The notes under the pieces: generated by a model | The model's database searches: none | Seen by the model: the letters and a program-made list of their open reading frames with translations, nothing else | What the model was told of the DNA's origin: nothing | In this document: piece by piece, positions 27,162 through 40,400 of the stretch | Numbering within the stretch: position 1 is the first letter of the stretch | Layout of the letters: each line of letters begins with the position of its first letter | Program-made: the position numbers and the translations under genes | NCBI GenBank assembly: GCA_039096225.1 | Contig: JBBPEB010000033.1 | Location: 1,177,001 to 1,241,000 of the forward strand | Direction: 5' to 3' | From: Blastocystis sp. Blastoise | Lineage: Eukaryota; Sar; Bigyra; Opalinata; Blastocystidae | DNA length: 64,000 nucleotides

Positions 27162-27542
27162 TACTTATTTCTTTTTAAATATTAAATTTATATTTTTATT
27201 ATTATTCACATTTTATTGATATCTCTTTATATTTATTATTTTCTATAATGTTTCGTTTTAACTATTTTATTTTTCATACTAAATGTTATCTATTTATATA
27301 TAGATAATAAAATATATATATATATGCAACAAATATTCATAATTAACATATAGTATAAAATATCATTAAGAATAAGCTATAAAGACATAATAATAAACAA
27401 CTAAACAATAAATAGTGAATGATTCATATAAATATATAGAAAGAGATAGATTATATATTCATAATAACAACAAAAAAATGATTCAAAACATTAAAAAAAA
27501 AAGAAACAATATAATAATGTATACATAATTTCTATATATTAT
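26832..27542. other. Convergent intergenic region
   Basis: This is a 3'-to-3' spacer between the glycosyltransferase and the inositol phosphate kinase. It is AT-rich with a (TA)n tract near 27130. The F/Y-rich ORF at 26921-27178 has no support as a gene. Confidence 0.5.
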
Positions 27543-28399
27543 TTATTTGGAGATACATAATTTAAATTCTTGGATAATTCGTTTTAATCCAAAAATAAAA
27601 TTAGTATCTATTTTTGTTTTATCTAATTTACACGAATGACCAAAATCAATTACATGAATTGTAGGATAATATTTATGATTATCATCACTTGGAGAGCCTT
27701 CATATATTATCAATAAACTAGAACATATTAATCTATGTCCTCCAGGAATATAGAGAACTCGAAGAAGTTCTTCTAACTGAGAAACAATATCACATACAAC
27801 AGAATCGACATCTTCAGGTTGAACAGACTGTAAATAATTTATAAATCCTTGGTGAATCGTATCTAGAGTCAATGAGTAACTATATTTCTTATCATAAATC
27901 CGGTATTCTTTGATCTTCGAATCATAAATTCGCATTCCAGTAAAACGAAACCCTAATTGTTGTTGAATAGGATACTTAGATCTCTCCTTATCTATTTTAC
28001 TTTGTGGCGCATCATCATCCCATGTTTGAGCACCTACTTTAATATCTACAATACAAGGATGAACATATTGTTTCGTTAAATCATCTAAAATAATAAAATC
28101 TATATCTTGCTGTGCTTCTATAACTATGTTCTTGATACCATAATACTTTGGAATAAAGGGCTCTAAATTTGGATTTGTTTCATGTATATTTTCATAGAAT
28201 TCCTTTTCAATATTCCTATATTTATTATCAATTATAGATATAGATCAGATGTTATAATTAATAAACGTTACCCTCTTCCATTTGATTGAAATCCTTTGTA
28301 TATACAATTACCAGACTTTAAAAATCCTTCACCTGGCTTCTTGAAGGAATGCCCACCCACTTGATTTTCAAAACTAGAGTATTCTTCTGATTGATTCAT
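27543..28399 (-). CDS. Inositol polyphosphate multikinase family (IPMK/IP6K)
   Basis: Two exons (28399-28272 and 28215-27543) give 266 residues. The family phosphorylates soluble inositol phosphates. The signature PxxxDxKxG is PCIVDIKVG, followed by AQTWDDDA. The LGFRFTGMRIYD block matches the conserved GxxxxGMxxY region, then SSLLIIYEG and the metal-binding VIDFGHSCK (usually DFAHT/S). The length of about 270 is short, fitting the compact IPMK type better than IP6K or IP3K. Substrate choice cannot be read from the sequence. Downstream on the same strand order lies nothing obviously linked, although TOR signalling in the same window is known to respond to inositol phosphates in other organisms. 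Confidence 0.88.
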
Positions 28400-28993
28400 T
28401 ATTAATTAATATTCTATTTAAATGTAAAAAATCTCTTTAGGAAAATGTGTTCTTTTTTATAGCCAATCCTATTGTTTTCGAGCATCGAAAGAATCCCGTC
28501 TTCCAATCATATGATAGAATAAAGACAAACCTTTTCTCGTTTTTTATGGAATACTCTTTTAAAATGGACGTAATGATATTGAAATGTTTATAAACGAATG
28601 TTTTTATGAACTCCTCAAGCTTTATGTTCACATAGATATATATATATATACCCAAAAAGAGGATATCTCTTTTTTTATGCATTACTATTTTATAAGAACC
28701 CAACATAAATTTTATTTCATAATAAAAAGTATTATAGACTTACCAAGATATGAAATCAATGTATTCGAAAATACAATAAAAAATAATAATAGTAAAATAG
28801 TTCAGAAATATATATGTGTATGTATAAAAATTTATAATAAAAAAAATGCATTTATATAAAGAAAATAGTTGAATAGAGATATATACAAAAAAAAAAACAC
28901 TCTATTGAGTATAAATAAGAAAGCAAAAAAAAAATTTCTTTAAAAAGAAATGAATATAAATATATAGATATATATATATATAGATATATAGTA
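28400..28993. other. Intergenic region between two minus-strand genes
   Basis: The 5' flank of the inositol phosphate kinase and the 3' flank of the PH-RCC1-TBC gene. Two overlapping opposite-strand ORFs (28437-28706 and 28584-28859) carry no motif, and I take them as chance. Confidence 0.5.
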
Positions 28994-29470
28994 TTACATA
29001 TGATAATCATTAGGAACATCATAATTATAAGCTTCAAATTCTAAGTCACCCAATTGTTTACAAATATCATTCGGTACTAGCACTTGCTCTGCAGTATATA
29101 ATAACTTTTGTTCTGTTAATCGACTTTGCCATACTTCATTTCTATTGGTATGATTGGTGAATAACTATATATATATAATAGTATTATTATTTCTATTATT
29201 ATTATGTTTTTATTTGGAATAATAATGAGTATTAATAAGTAGACCAATATATATAAGAATATGATGATAATGATGATATATATATATATATACTTGATAG
29301 ATTTCATCAGAGGAATGATAAATAAGAAAGTCCTGTAATAGTGATAATATAGCAATACCCACTTTAAATAAATATTTAGTTCCTTCAAGAATCATATTAT
29401 CCCATATTCTCAATACAGTCTAGAAGAGAATCAGTATTAGTAAATATGTAAAATATATATAAGTAGAAGC

Positions 29471-29507
<37 letters not shown>

Positions 29508-30916
29508 GTATAAACATAATAAGTATAATAATAATATATATATACAGGAAGTGGGAATACCGATACAAAGGCGCGTTGAAGCCACCAGGGGAAGAAGAAG
29601 CCATACTCGATATTCAGCGACTGAAAGTGGCTGAAAACAACTGGTAAGCGAAGACTGACTAGTGACTTGAAACATGATGTGTATTGACTATATATATAAT
29701 AATAATAATAAATAGATGAACAATAAAATATAATAGATATTTATATCTATTATCAGTATACTATTGTTTAATAAACTTTATATATAAAATAACAATATAT
29801 ATATATCACAAAATATAATAATAATAATAAAACTAAAAAGCAAATAATAATAATAATAATAATAAATAAATAAATACATAAATAAATAAATAACAATAAT
29901 AATAAGACTACATACCATTGAAGATCATCTCGCTGTTGATTAAACGCCAAGAAATGATACTTGGTCATCATGTTTGAAAAGGCCACAAACAGTTGATATT
30001 CATCGTCAATAAGAATAGCTAACACTCCTCCTATATACGACATAGCCTGGTGATAACCTATATCACTTCGATAACAACTAAAAGCTTCTAGAACACGCTG
30101 TAATTTCTTATATAGATTACTGTTACAATGAAATAAATTATAACTTGCAAATGTACGAGGTAAATCTTTTTCTATAGATTGAATTATATTCTCCCCGTGG
30201 GAAATCATAGGTAATATACATTGAGTATTATGATTTCCCATATTTTTATTCGTATCAACTCCTTTTTTCATATCACTTAAATAATTAATATACATCGTAT
30301 ATAAAGATTTTGATATTCTTAATTCATTTCCTATTATATTTCTATAGAACATTCCTCTGTAGATTGTAGCTACACCCTGTTTTACAGCAGCAGAGATTTC
30401 CTTGGTTATTTGACCTTTACTCTCAAATAATGGATATATCTTCTCACTCCATAATTGCTCATTTCTTAATTCTCCACGTAAAACATCTTTTCGTGCAGCA
30501 GTACTTAAAAAATTCACTTCTAAATCACCGTTTGATCGCACTATATGAGTATCTTCAGAAGGAAAAGAAGTTAAATATAATGTATGACGGAATCCAGCAA
30601 TAACCTTGGTTATTTTAGGGTTTCGAGGAGCTAATAATTCAGGAAGATAAAAAATCGGTTTTGTATTGGTTGGCGTATTTAAACAACTGTTTTTATTGGC
30701 TCCCCAGCCAATGATCCCTCCTTTATTTGTTAACAGCAACACGTGACTCATCTTAGCATCAATATCGATGACGCGTTCTCCGTCTTGAAGGATATCTTTA
30801 AGGAATACCGAAGTAGGAGTAGTAGAAGATATAGGAGCTTCAGCTATATATAGATATCCACACTTTTATACAAATATAGAGGTATATATATAGTTAATGG
30901 ATAAATAGAATACACA

Positions 30917-30975
<59 letters not shown>

Positions 30976-31155
30976 ATTCTTATTGATAAATGGAGATTGT
31001 ATTCCGAGTTCACCCAATGAGGAGGTTCCCCAGGAGTATCTAAAGAGGGATTTGGAATAGTATTACAAAGATACATGCATAAATATAATTTTTTAAATAT
31101 ATATAGTATTTATTAATTGAATAATACATATATAGTGTTTATAAAGTATAATAAG

Positions 31156-31194
<39 letters not shown>

Positions 31195-31370
31195 CTCCTC
31201 TTTGAGTAAGAGCATAAACAGTAGTATATGCAGTACACACTTTAATAATACGATTCTCACTATCACGATTCTTATTCATACCCTCTATTCTCCGCGGGGA
31301 TGTAACATATTCTTCTGTTGTATATCCACCTTGATAGTTCTCCGTACGACCGGATATATATAATTCATTA

Positions 31371-31438
<68 letters not shown>

Positions 31439-31631
31439 AATAGAAGAGAAATCATATATATAAATCATATATATATAAAGAGAAATGATATATTTATATA
31501 CTAAAAGTAAGGAAAAGAGTGTTATTATATCCCAAAGACACTTTAAATATATTCTTATTAAAGCAAGTAAGCTATATAATAATATATATATATATAATAA
31601 TAATAATAAATATAATAATATTAATAATAAT

Positions 31632-31668
<37 letters not shown>

Positions 31669-32545
31669 AGTAGGTACAAGTATATTTTGAAGAGATCCAA
31701 TGCCCAACTGACCATCTTCGTTACATCCCCACATATATACATCATTCCCCGCGGTTATAGCACAACTATAGTTATAACCACAAGCTACTTCTACTATTGT
31801 TTCGTTTAATAAATCCCCCACAATATGAGGGATCTCCGTCGAAATAGTATTCCCAAGACCTAACTGACCCTGGTAATTCTCTCCCCACGAATATACTTCC
31901 CCGCCATCCGATAGCGCCAAAAAGTGACTTTGACCGGCTGCAATTGATATTATACGAGTATTCTATATATATATAAATATATATATACATATACATAAAC
32001 AATTTGATTATATGATTATATATATATAAATATGTATATACATATACATAAACAATTTGATTATATGATTATATATATATATATACATTAAGTGCTCTGT
32101 ATATAGAGAATTGTTGAATAAGAAGAGGAGGAGAAGCAGAAGTATGTGAATATGTATATACATCCCCAGAACGACTTAAGAAACTATATATATATAAGAG
32201 AATGTATATATATACTAATATAAATATCTTATATATATATTAATATAAATATCTTATATATATTAATATAAATAGCTTATATATATATATACAGAGTGGT
32301 TGTTTCACCGATAGCAGCATCGGTTATTGCATAAGGATATAACCACGGGAATTGAAACTCACTGTTCTATATATATATAATATAATTGATATTTATTATA
32401 TATAGTTATATATATATAATATTATAGAGTATATAGTATATATATATATATAATATTATAGAGTATATAGTATATATAGATATATATATATACTATTTTA
32501 GGAATACCTTCAAGGGGTTGAGATGTCCATAAATATATATTATTA

Positions 32546-32600
<55 letters not shown>

Positions 32601-33033
32601 TTTGTTCAACTTCTTCATCCTGTTTTTCTTCTATATATATATATATATATATAATATTATATATATATATATATACCTGAAGATTGTTTCGGTGTTTCTG
32701 TTGATTTTTCCACGTGCGTCTCAGCTGTATCATTTGATGACGAGGCCTTCTTCATCAGTGACGGAATCAAGTCCGTTGTGTTACGTTTTGCTTGTTGAAC
32801 AGCAAGATTCAGTTTGATTTTTAATTGGTCCTCATATTGTGCGATACACGTGACAATAGAAGAAGACGAAGTTTGATTGGATGGGAAATAACGACGAAAT
32901 AATAATGATAAACTAGTCTATAAATAATTATATATAATATATATTATATTTCTATGTTATATATATTATACTTGATAATATAACATCATTTGGTGATTTA
33001 GCATAAATACTTGAGTTAAGAAGTCTTCTTCTT

Positions 33034-33098
<65 letters not shown>

Positions 33099-33995
33099 AT
33101 TATCTTTACATAAGTTTAATAGCGTGTCATTTATGTTTTCTTTGAAGGAATCACATTGTGTGAATACGGAAGATAATATATTCTTCTCATCTTCTATATA
33201 TATAGATATATTATAAAGAATAAAAAATAAAAAAAGGATAAAAAAAAAAGAATAAAAATAATAAATAATAAAATAATAATAACCTACGAATATCGGTTGC
33301 ATTTGAATAGGGATATTCCGATAAAAATTGATGATAATTCTTTAATATCTCTGTAAAACCTATATATAATAATAGTATATAAGCAAATTCTTATACTTGA
33401 AATTTCATTTCGTTTTACAAATCTCTTCAAAACATCGCTATATAATAAATAAAAATAAAATTTACAAAATATTCTTATATTTACTTATTAAAGAAAGAGT
33501 CTAATAGTTCCTGCTTATATTTCTCAGTGAGACGAATTTGTTCTCGAATAAAATTGACCCATAATTTACGTTCATCTACCGATTTTACTTCAAATACTAA
33601 TGTCTATAAGCATGAATAATAATATATTGTATTGTTTCAAACCTAAATACATTATTATCTAAGACCAAACGAAACTGATTATCAGATTCTTGAATAACTA
33701 AAATTAGTTTAGAGTTTTATGATATTCTAACATACAGGAAATGAATAGTAACTGAATTTTCATTTCTGGTGCTTCAGAAGCGTGAAAAGAAGCCTCAGAA
33801 GTATAAAGAGAAATGTAGCTACTTCTATATAGGTTAATATTTTTTTATAATATATGATTCTTCAATAGAAATGATACGTCAAAACCATGTAACGATCTAA
33901 GGTTTCTTTCTCTTTTTTAAATTGGACATTTGAAGAGTCTAAATAAAAATAAATATTCAAGATAATGTGTCAAGAAACATACATGCTACTTCCAT
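28994..33995 (-). CDS. PH-RCC1-TBC protein, putative Rab GTPase-activating protein
   Basis: A multi-exon gene starting MEVAYSSNVQFKKEKE (ATG at 33995) and ending at TAA 28994-28996. Order: a PH domain (about 33.9-33.5 kb; LDRYMVLTSSYISLY, and the final helix SVDERKLWVNFIREQI); a helical linker; RCC1 repeats (about 32.4-30.6 kb; GEVYSWGENYQGQLGLGN, NDVYMWGCNEDGQLGIGS, GGIIGWGANKN); then a TBC Rab-GAP domain (30.5-29.1 kb). The TBC part shows LRGELRNEQLW, IEKDLPRTF, YRSDIGYHQAMSYIGGVL, FFFPWWLQRAFVSVFPLP and LRIWDNMILEG. The usual TBC arginine-finger motif IxxDxxR is present as IEKDLPR and the glutamine-finger motif YxQ as YHQ, so GAP activity is plausible. Introns are packed with (TA)n. The full exon count is not verified at every junction. 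Confidence 0.85.
30921..30970. repeat. (TA)n microsatellite
   Basis: About 25 TA units in an intron of the PH-RCC1-TBC gene. Confidence 0.9.
31374..31435. repeat. (TA)n microsatellite
   Basis: About 30 TA units in an intron of the PH-RCC1-TBC gene. Similar but shorter tracts lie at 32550-32600 and 33038-33096. Confidence 0.9.
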
Positions 33996-34790
33996 TATTC
34001 TAACAACTTAATATAGAAGAAATACTCAAAAAAAAACAATTTATATGTTTTAGAAGTTGTTTCACAAAAAAGATAATCACGATTTTTATTATAAAAATGT
34101 CTATAAATTTAATTTAACCATGAAAATGATGCTATTCATTATATACTCACTTTTATGGAACATCAATGCATTTAATTAGTAGATACCTAGTAGTTTTTCT
34201 TTTAGGTTAGATCACAAACAGACTGTGATCTGTTTCCTCAAAGATTCTGATGAAGAATGAGACTGACGCTTGTCACGTTATTTGAGAGTTCAGAAAAAAT
34301 CATCTCTGTTATATTGGTGTGTATCTCGTTGAAACAACTAATTAACTTTCAATAATAACACTCTTAGAATTCATGTTAAAAGATATAAAAATATTCGTTA
34401 TTGTTTTCGTCTACTGTTCCATATGTATTACTTAAGTATGTGATGCATAGAATATTGATGGTTAAGCATCAATAAGCTGTCCATCCTATCCTAAAACAAA
34501 ACAATGTGATTATCTTTTATTATCTGACAAGATAACAAGTTTGAAATAATGTATGTAAGACTTTGGATCTATTTAGAATATAGTTGAATCTAATACTTTT
34601 CTGAAACATTTTCAGTTTATATATATATTTGATTGATTAAAAACAAAAATGAATTCGTTCTTTTCTGGATATGAAAATTATGAATAAACTGAACATACTC
34701 TTCATTTTTTTAAATAATATATAATATTTGTGTATGTTTATTTTTTTATAGTCGTGAGATTCATCATATTTTCTATATAGTAAACAAGTT
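33996..34790. other. Divergent intergenic region
   Basis: A 795-bp spacer between the divergent PH-RCC1-TBC and Hsp20-domain genes, so it should contain both promoters. I see a short inverted motif CACAAACAG/CTGTG near 34210, but no gene and no recognisable heat-shock element array. Confidence 0.5.
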
Positions 34791-35501
34791 ATGAGAGATA
34801 TTACCATCATCAACTACATCAATAATCCCAATACTGTCAACATTGGCAATTATGTTATGAGTTATAATGAAAGACCTTCTATGCAAATAGTGAATCAGTC
34901 AAATTTTTCAATGAATTCTTATTCTGACGATTGTATGTGTGATTCAGATAGCGAGGAATGTAAAGAAAAAGAAGAGACGCGTGAAGAAAGATTAGAAAGA
35001 CTAGAAGAAATGAGAAGAGAAGAGGAAACAGCAAAACGTCTTCCAGATCTGTCAAGTCAGCACAAGACTCCCTTGCCGATGTTTTCATTTAGTCCTTTAG
35101 TTCCAAAGAATTCAATGAATAATAATACTCTTGGTCCAGTTGAACAACAAAAATCTACTACAAATGAATCCATAAAACCTGATTTGAAACATCTTCAAAA
35201 ACAGGATATAAATGATAATTACAAGATCATCGATATAGGAGATAAGTATTTAATATATATAAAATTATGTGGTGTTCGTGAAGAAGACGTTGAGTGCCAA
35301 CTAGATGACAATCAGTTATCGATTTCGTATAAGCGATCCATACATTGTTTTTCTGATGAATTAATAAAGGAAAAGTTTATGGAGAATATTGGAGAAGAAA
35401 AACATACGTTATTACTCAAATTATCACATGTTCAAATTGGAAAAAATCCTCAATTCACATTAGAAAATGGAATGTGTTATATTATCTTGCCTAAAGTTTA
35501 A
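34791..35501 (+). CDS. Hsp20/alpha-crystallin-domain protein
   Basis: A single-exon gene of 236 residues. The N-terminal half is low complexity: an acidic, Cys-containing patch (SDDCMCDSDSEECKEKEE, about residues 45-62), then a Glu/Arg-rich probable coiled coil (TREERLERLEEMRREEE), then a Pro/Asn/Ser linker. The C-terminal 95 residues resemble the alpha-crystallin fold: YKIIDIGDKYLIYIKLCGVREEDVECQLDDNQLSISYKR at strands 2-5 and NGMCYIILPKV at the end, where small heat-shock proteins have NGVLxIxxPK. The canonical GVL is replaced by GMC, and the C-terminal IxI motif is missing. This suggests a divergent small heat-shock protein or a p23/CS-like co-chaperone. It is one of very few intronless genes in the window. 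Confidence 0.75.
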   Translation: MRDITIINYINNPNTVNIGNYVMSYNERPSMQIVNQSNFSMNSYSDDCMCDSDSEECKEKEETREERLERLEEMRREEETAKRLPDLSSQHKTPLPMFSFSPLVPKNSMNNNTLGPVEQQKSTTNESIKPDLKHLQKQDINDNYKIIDIGDKYLIYIKLCGVREEDVECQLDDNQLSISYKRSIHCFSDELIKEKFMENIGEEKHTLLLKLSHVQIGKNPQFTLENGMCYIILPKV

Positions 35502-35744
35502 TTTTATTATTATATATACTGTTCATATGTTCATATTGTTAGATTCAAAAGAAAATTTTTTTGTTATCTATGTGTTTTTTTTAATGTCTGACATCTAATG
35601 CATCTTTTCCAAAGTATCTGCATATAAAAAAGAATTTATAAAAAATAAATGCAAAAGTAATTAATCACATAATTGAATATAAATTATAATAAGAATTTTT
35701 TTGTTTTTTTTAGAAAAAATATTTATATTATTTGTTATTTGAAA

Positions 35745-36197
35745 ATGGAAGATCTTGAAGAAGAGAATCCTATTGCTGGTTATCTTCTTTCTTTTAATGG
35801 TATATAGTGTCTTGAATCTATCCATAATTTGAGTAGATGTATTTCGTGTGTTGTATTGGGAGACAATATTACTATGTGTTGCTATCTTCTGCCTTGTAGG
35901 AATTATTATCACAATTATATCAAGAAATTGGAAGTTAATTTGGTTGCCATTCGCCTATTGTATATTTGGATTTTTGGCAACTTTTATTGATGCAGCTATC
36001 TTATGTATGTTTTAAATTATGTATGCATTAACTTTTAAACAATTATAGCTGCTACTTTGGCTGCATTATACATTTCAATTCCTTACTCGTTATCGAATCA
36101 ACTTGTATTTTCCTTGGCTATATGCCATGCAGTTATTTTATGCTATCTCCAATTAGGACGAGACAAACGGTTGTCGAAACATACTGCTGTTTTTTAA
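35745..36197 (+). CDS. Small multipass membrane protein
   Basis: Three exons (35745-35799, 35900-36004, 36049-36197) give 102 residues. An acidic N-terminus (MEDLEEENPIAG) is followed by a hydrophobic GIIITIISR segment. Then come three probable helices: LIWLPFAYCIFGFLATFIDAAIL, ATLAALYISIPYS, and NQLVFSLAICHAVILCYLQL. A basic tail ends HTAVF. I do not recognise the family; the length and layout are compatible with small eukaryotic TMEM proteins, but no signature was seen. It lies downstream of the Hsp20-domain gene on the same strand with a 243-bp gap. Confidence 0.65.
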
Positions 36198-36382
36198 AAG
36201 ATTATCTTTAATTGGTTGTTTCATGTATAATATTATTTTATAGTTTATAGAAATAATGATTTGTTTTAGTACAGAGTGTCATTTCGTTTAATATATATAT
36301 TTATAAGAACACAAACAAAAAATGAAAAGAAATAATATTATAAAAAGCAAACTATATAAAAACGATAATAAAGACATATAAT

Positions 36383-36730
36383 TTAGATAGAACTCATTGT
36401 ATTATTTTCTGTTTTAATATTTAAAGTAAGATATCCTGCACCAGGAAGTATAAGAAAAGGTGAATAAGCATAATCATCAAGTGTATTAAGAGCTGTTACA
36501 CCTGTTAATACAAGAACAGGATCTATTTCTGCTAATACTCCCGCTAAAACATCTGTTTTCATATTATCTCCGATTATACAAGTTTCTTTTTCAGGAACGT
36601 CTAATATTTGTTGGGCATATCTATATTCATAGAATTATTAACAAATGTGTATATATAAGGGTTTTAAGAAGCATATATATATTAATGATATATTTAATAT
36701 ATATATATAGTAATAATAAAATGATATATG

Positions 36731-36802
<72 letters not shown>

Positions 36803-38179
36803 ATAATAAAATGATATATATATATATATATATAGATACTTCATCATCAGAGAAGATGGTTTACCGACATAAAAACCTTTTTTACCTGAAGCCATTTCAA
36901 TACAAGCATTAAATGCACCTATAGTATAGAATATAATAATGATATATATAATAAATATAATATATATAATGAATATAATAAAGAATATAATAAATATAAC
37001 AATGAATATAATAAATATAATAAATATAATAAAGAATAATAAATAATAATAATTGAATATAAATAATAATAATAATATTATATACCACATCCTGGTTTTA
37101 TTCCTCCATTAACAAGGCAATTTGCATCAGGATTTGTATATATCAATTTAGCGCCATTGGCAACAAGGCGGGAAGCATGGGTAATCTTAATAGATTATAA
37201 TGATAAGAATAAATATAAATATAAATATAATTTTAATAATTATAACAATAAAATAATAAACATAAATATAATTAATAATAAACAAATTGAACATTATAAA
37301 ACTAAATTATTATTTTATAATAAATAAAAATAGTGTAAAAATAAAATAACAAAAATAAAACTCTCTCTATATATATATATATATATACAGTATCAAAATT
37401 AATAGTTCTTCCTTCTCCTATTACTACATAATCTGGTTTAATTTCATCAATAATAAACCCCTTCTCATATAAAGCAATCTGTATACCTGGCTCACCTACA
37501 CAATATACCTTACCTCCTTTCTATATATATAGATTTATAGAAAATATATATAAATATTTAAAATAAAAAAATTAATATATAAATATTTAAAATAAAAAAT
37601 GATTATATATTTGATAAAAATTAAAAATGATTATCTATTTGCTAAAAATCAAGAACAATATATATAAAATTAAATATTAATAAATATAACAATATATACA
37701 CCATTAGTTTGATGATAAAGGAAACGAGCAGTTGCAATTGCACTTGTATAGAAATGTTCAATGCCAATCTAAATATTGTTCATAATCTTAAAAATAGTAA
37801 AATACATTTAATCCAAGTCGTTGTAATTTGGATTGAAGTTCTTTAGGAGTCGGAGCAGAATTATTTGTTAAAAACAAATACTTTTTGTTATTCTATTAAA
37901 AAAAAGCAAATAGAATGTTTATTTTAATTATATAAATAATTGTATTATATATACTGTTTCTAACCACTCAATAAATTCGGTTATATAAGGTAATAAAGTA
38001 TCGCCGTGATAAATGACACCATCCATATCAATAATAAATCCATTCTTTTGACGTATCGCATTGATTCTCTCTTCAAAATCAGGAATGATTATCTATATGA
38101 ATAAAAATAGAGAGTAGAGCAATTTTACTTTGATAGATTCAGCAACTTGTTCAAAATCTTTTCCACTAGGGGCTTCCAT
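36383..38179 (-). CDS. HAD-IIA (NagD-like) phosphatase
   Basis: A multi-exon gene of about 290 residues starting MEAPSGKDFEQVAES. HAD motif I is GFIIDMDGVIYHGD, with both catalytic aspartates. Motif II is FLTNNSA. The cap contains KPDYVVIGEG and NPDANCLVNGGIKPGCGA. The C-terminal core has YVGKPSS (motif III Lys) and IIGDNMKTDVLAG (motif IV). This order and cap identify subclass IIA, which includes phosphoglycolate phosphatase, pyridoxal phosphatase and bacterial NagD. The protein is closer in its motif III/IV wording to NagD-like enzymes. The substrate is uncertain; detoxifying 2-phosphoglycolate is the common eukaryotic role. A long (TA)n tract interrupts the intron before the KKGFYVGKPSS exon. 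The exon chain is consistent but not verified nucleotide by nucleotide. Confidence 0.88.
36734..36799. repeat. (TA)n microsatellite
   Basis: About 33 TA units in an intron of the HAD phosphatase gene. Confidence 0.9.
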
Positions 38180-38608
38180 AACAACTGATTAAACTGTTTT
38201 ACAATAAGAAATGACGAATAAAAATAATAATACTGTTATTTATTAAATAATAAATATACAAATAGGAAATGAAGATTTCTTCTGACATCTGTTTTATAAG
38301 CAAATGTATTGAAACTGTGAGACACAATTCGATCTTTGTATTGTAACTGAACAGTCAGTGGTGTTTTTATTTCTTTTCCTTATTCATTTATTATCTTTTA
38401 TTTAAATAATTAGTTCATCAACTTTATAAAATATAGGAATTGTAGATATGTAAATATATGTTCAATAAATCATTTATGAAAGAATCATTGGAATTTAATT
38501 AGAATGAAAAATAAACTACAAACAATGAAAATAATATATAAATAAAATATATAAAAAAACATTGTTTTATGGATAAATAATAAAAAAAGATAAAGTGAAT
38601 TATTTGGT
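38180..38608. other. Intergenic region
   Basis: A 429-bp spacer between the HAD phosphatase start and the NDUFS4 stop. I see nothing beyond AT-rich sequence. Confidence 0.5.
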
Positions 38609-39642
38609 TTAAATGGATTCAGCATCACTCCATTGATCACTCTTAAAGGGGCTATGATATCTATTCAACCATTTATCTTGATAAGGTCTATCATATTTCC
38701 ACATTAAACGAGCATGGTAAGGACCACGCTATATATATGTTATTATTATTTTGTTATATACATAATTATAAAGAAAAATAATAAAAGAATAATAAAATAA
38801 AATAATAATAAAATAATATTATAATAAATAATAAAATAATAATAATAAATAATAATATATACAGCTTTCATTTCAGTCACAACCGATCTTCTTAATACTT
38901 TATCCCCAAATACCTTATATACATAAGGAGAAGTAGGAGTAGGAGTCTCAATCTCATATTTATAAGCTATATACATAATATTATAATAATCATTTATATA
39001 TTCATGAGAAGCTTAAAAATAATAAATATTAAAAAAATAATAAAATAATAAAATAATAATATAATTAAAAAAAAAAAATAAAAAAATCATAAAAAACACA
39101 ACTTCTTCTATGCTTACCATATCTGTTACAGAAGGTGACAGCATTTTCAAGAGAAGTAAATTGAAGTTGATCGGCAGCATATATATCTCCAGAAGCATAA
39201 TTACCCATAATACTTTCAGTAAAAGAATTGGTATTATCCATTTCCCATTTAATATACCAAGGCTTAGAATGTCTTCCAGAAGGTTGTTGACTTTCATCAT
39301 ATTTATAAATGATAGCCTATAAAAAATAATCATAAAAATATAAAATTTGTGTAAATGTGTTTAATTAAATAAGAATAGAACAAAGAGAAATACCTTTCTA
39401 TTCTGATAAGAAGGATTGTAATTCTTTCCAGCTTGATAATCTACATAATCACGTCTCTTTTCAAAATCGAATTTGGAACATTCAGGATCCACAATATCAT
39501 TATGAGATTTAATAATAGGAGTATTATCTACATCTGGAGGTGGAGGTGGAGGAGGAGCCTTAGCACCTTTAGGAGCTTCAGCGAAAGATCTGAAGAATGT
39601 AGGTTTACAAACAGAAATAACTCTGAAAGAACGAGCTAACAT
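38609..39642 (-). CDS. NDUFS4: Mitochondrial complex I subunit NDUFS4-like (18 kDa)
   Basis: Four exons (39642-39394, 39316-39118, 38966-38863, 38728-38609) sum to 672 nt, giving 223 residues. The N-terminus MLARSFRVISVCKPTFFRSF is a typical basic mitochondrial presequence, followed by a Pro-rich linker. The NDUFS4 core is visible as KWEMDNTNSFTESIMGNYASGD, then LENAVTFCNRYAYKYEIETP, which corresponds to the family's FCEKNGWxYxVxxP block. NDUFS4 sits in the N-module of NADH:ubiquinone oxidoreductase and supports its assembly and stability. It is longer than the human protein (175 residues), with an extra C-terminal segment rich in Tyr and Trp. Its presence implies a respiring mitochondrion with complex I. 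Confidence 0.82.
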
Positions 39643-40400
39643 TTATTTCCCTTTATATCAACAAATAATAATACTCTATAAAAAAGTAGTGTTGTTTGCC
39701 GTCACTAGGCACAGTCGCGGTTATTTTGACAAAATGACGATAAACCATGTCTTCTCTTCTTTTTGTCTTTTTCTATTCTTTTCTTTGATTTTATTGGTAA
39801 TTATATGTGTCTTAGTAACACTATCTCTATTCTACTCAATAGAATAATTGATATCTTCTAATACTCCATATGATTGGCTTCCCTTTTAAAAAAGAGTAAA
39901 TAAAAAGTTACCTATTTCTTGTGGGGGTATTTACACATTTCACTAGGGAAAAAGGAAAATATTACGCATCTAGGGGGTAATTCCCTCTAAAAAACAATTT
40001 ATTTATTTTTATTAAAAAAAATATTTTTTTGTATCTCCTTTTACATGATTCGTTATTTATTCTTTATAGAATAACTAATCTTACCTTTTAGTTAATAAAA
40101 TCATATCATAAGATGGAAGATATATATAAATATGAGTATAAAGTCGATACAAAAGTCACGTTTTTAAAATTCATTGTTATTTATGATTTTAAATTAGTTT
40201 AGATATGCGAGAAATATAGGTAATAAGAATGAACAATACTAATCTGAAATGATAATGCTACTAATGTTACAAAATGACCCATAATAATGATTATAAACAA
40301 ATATGCCAGATTTTAACTGAAAAAGAAGAATATTTATAGGAACATCATAGAAGAGTAAAAGACAACCCTATCCTTCTAGTTATTTTTGTAGATATGTGGA
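39643..40400. other. Intergenic region
   Basis: A 758-bp spacer between the NDUFS4 start and the YCII gene stop. No gene seen; it contains several C/T- and G-rich islets (for example GTGGGGGTATTT near 39920). Confidence 0.5.

Noticed and set aside
28437-28859. Opposite-strand ORFs between the inositol kinase and PH-RCC1-TBC genes
   Set aside because: They overlap across strands, have no motif, and are dominated by Ile/Tyr/Lys codons expected in AT-rich DNA.
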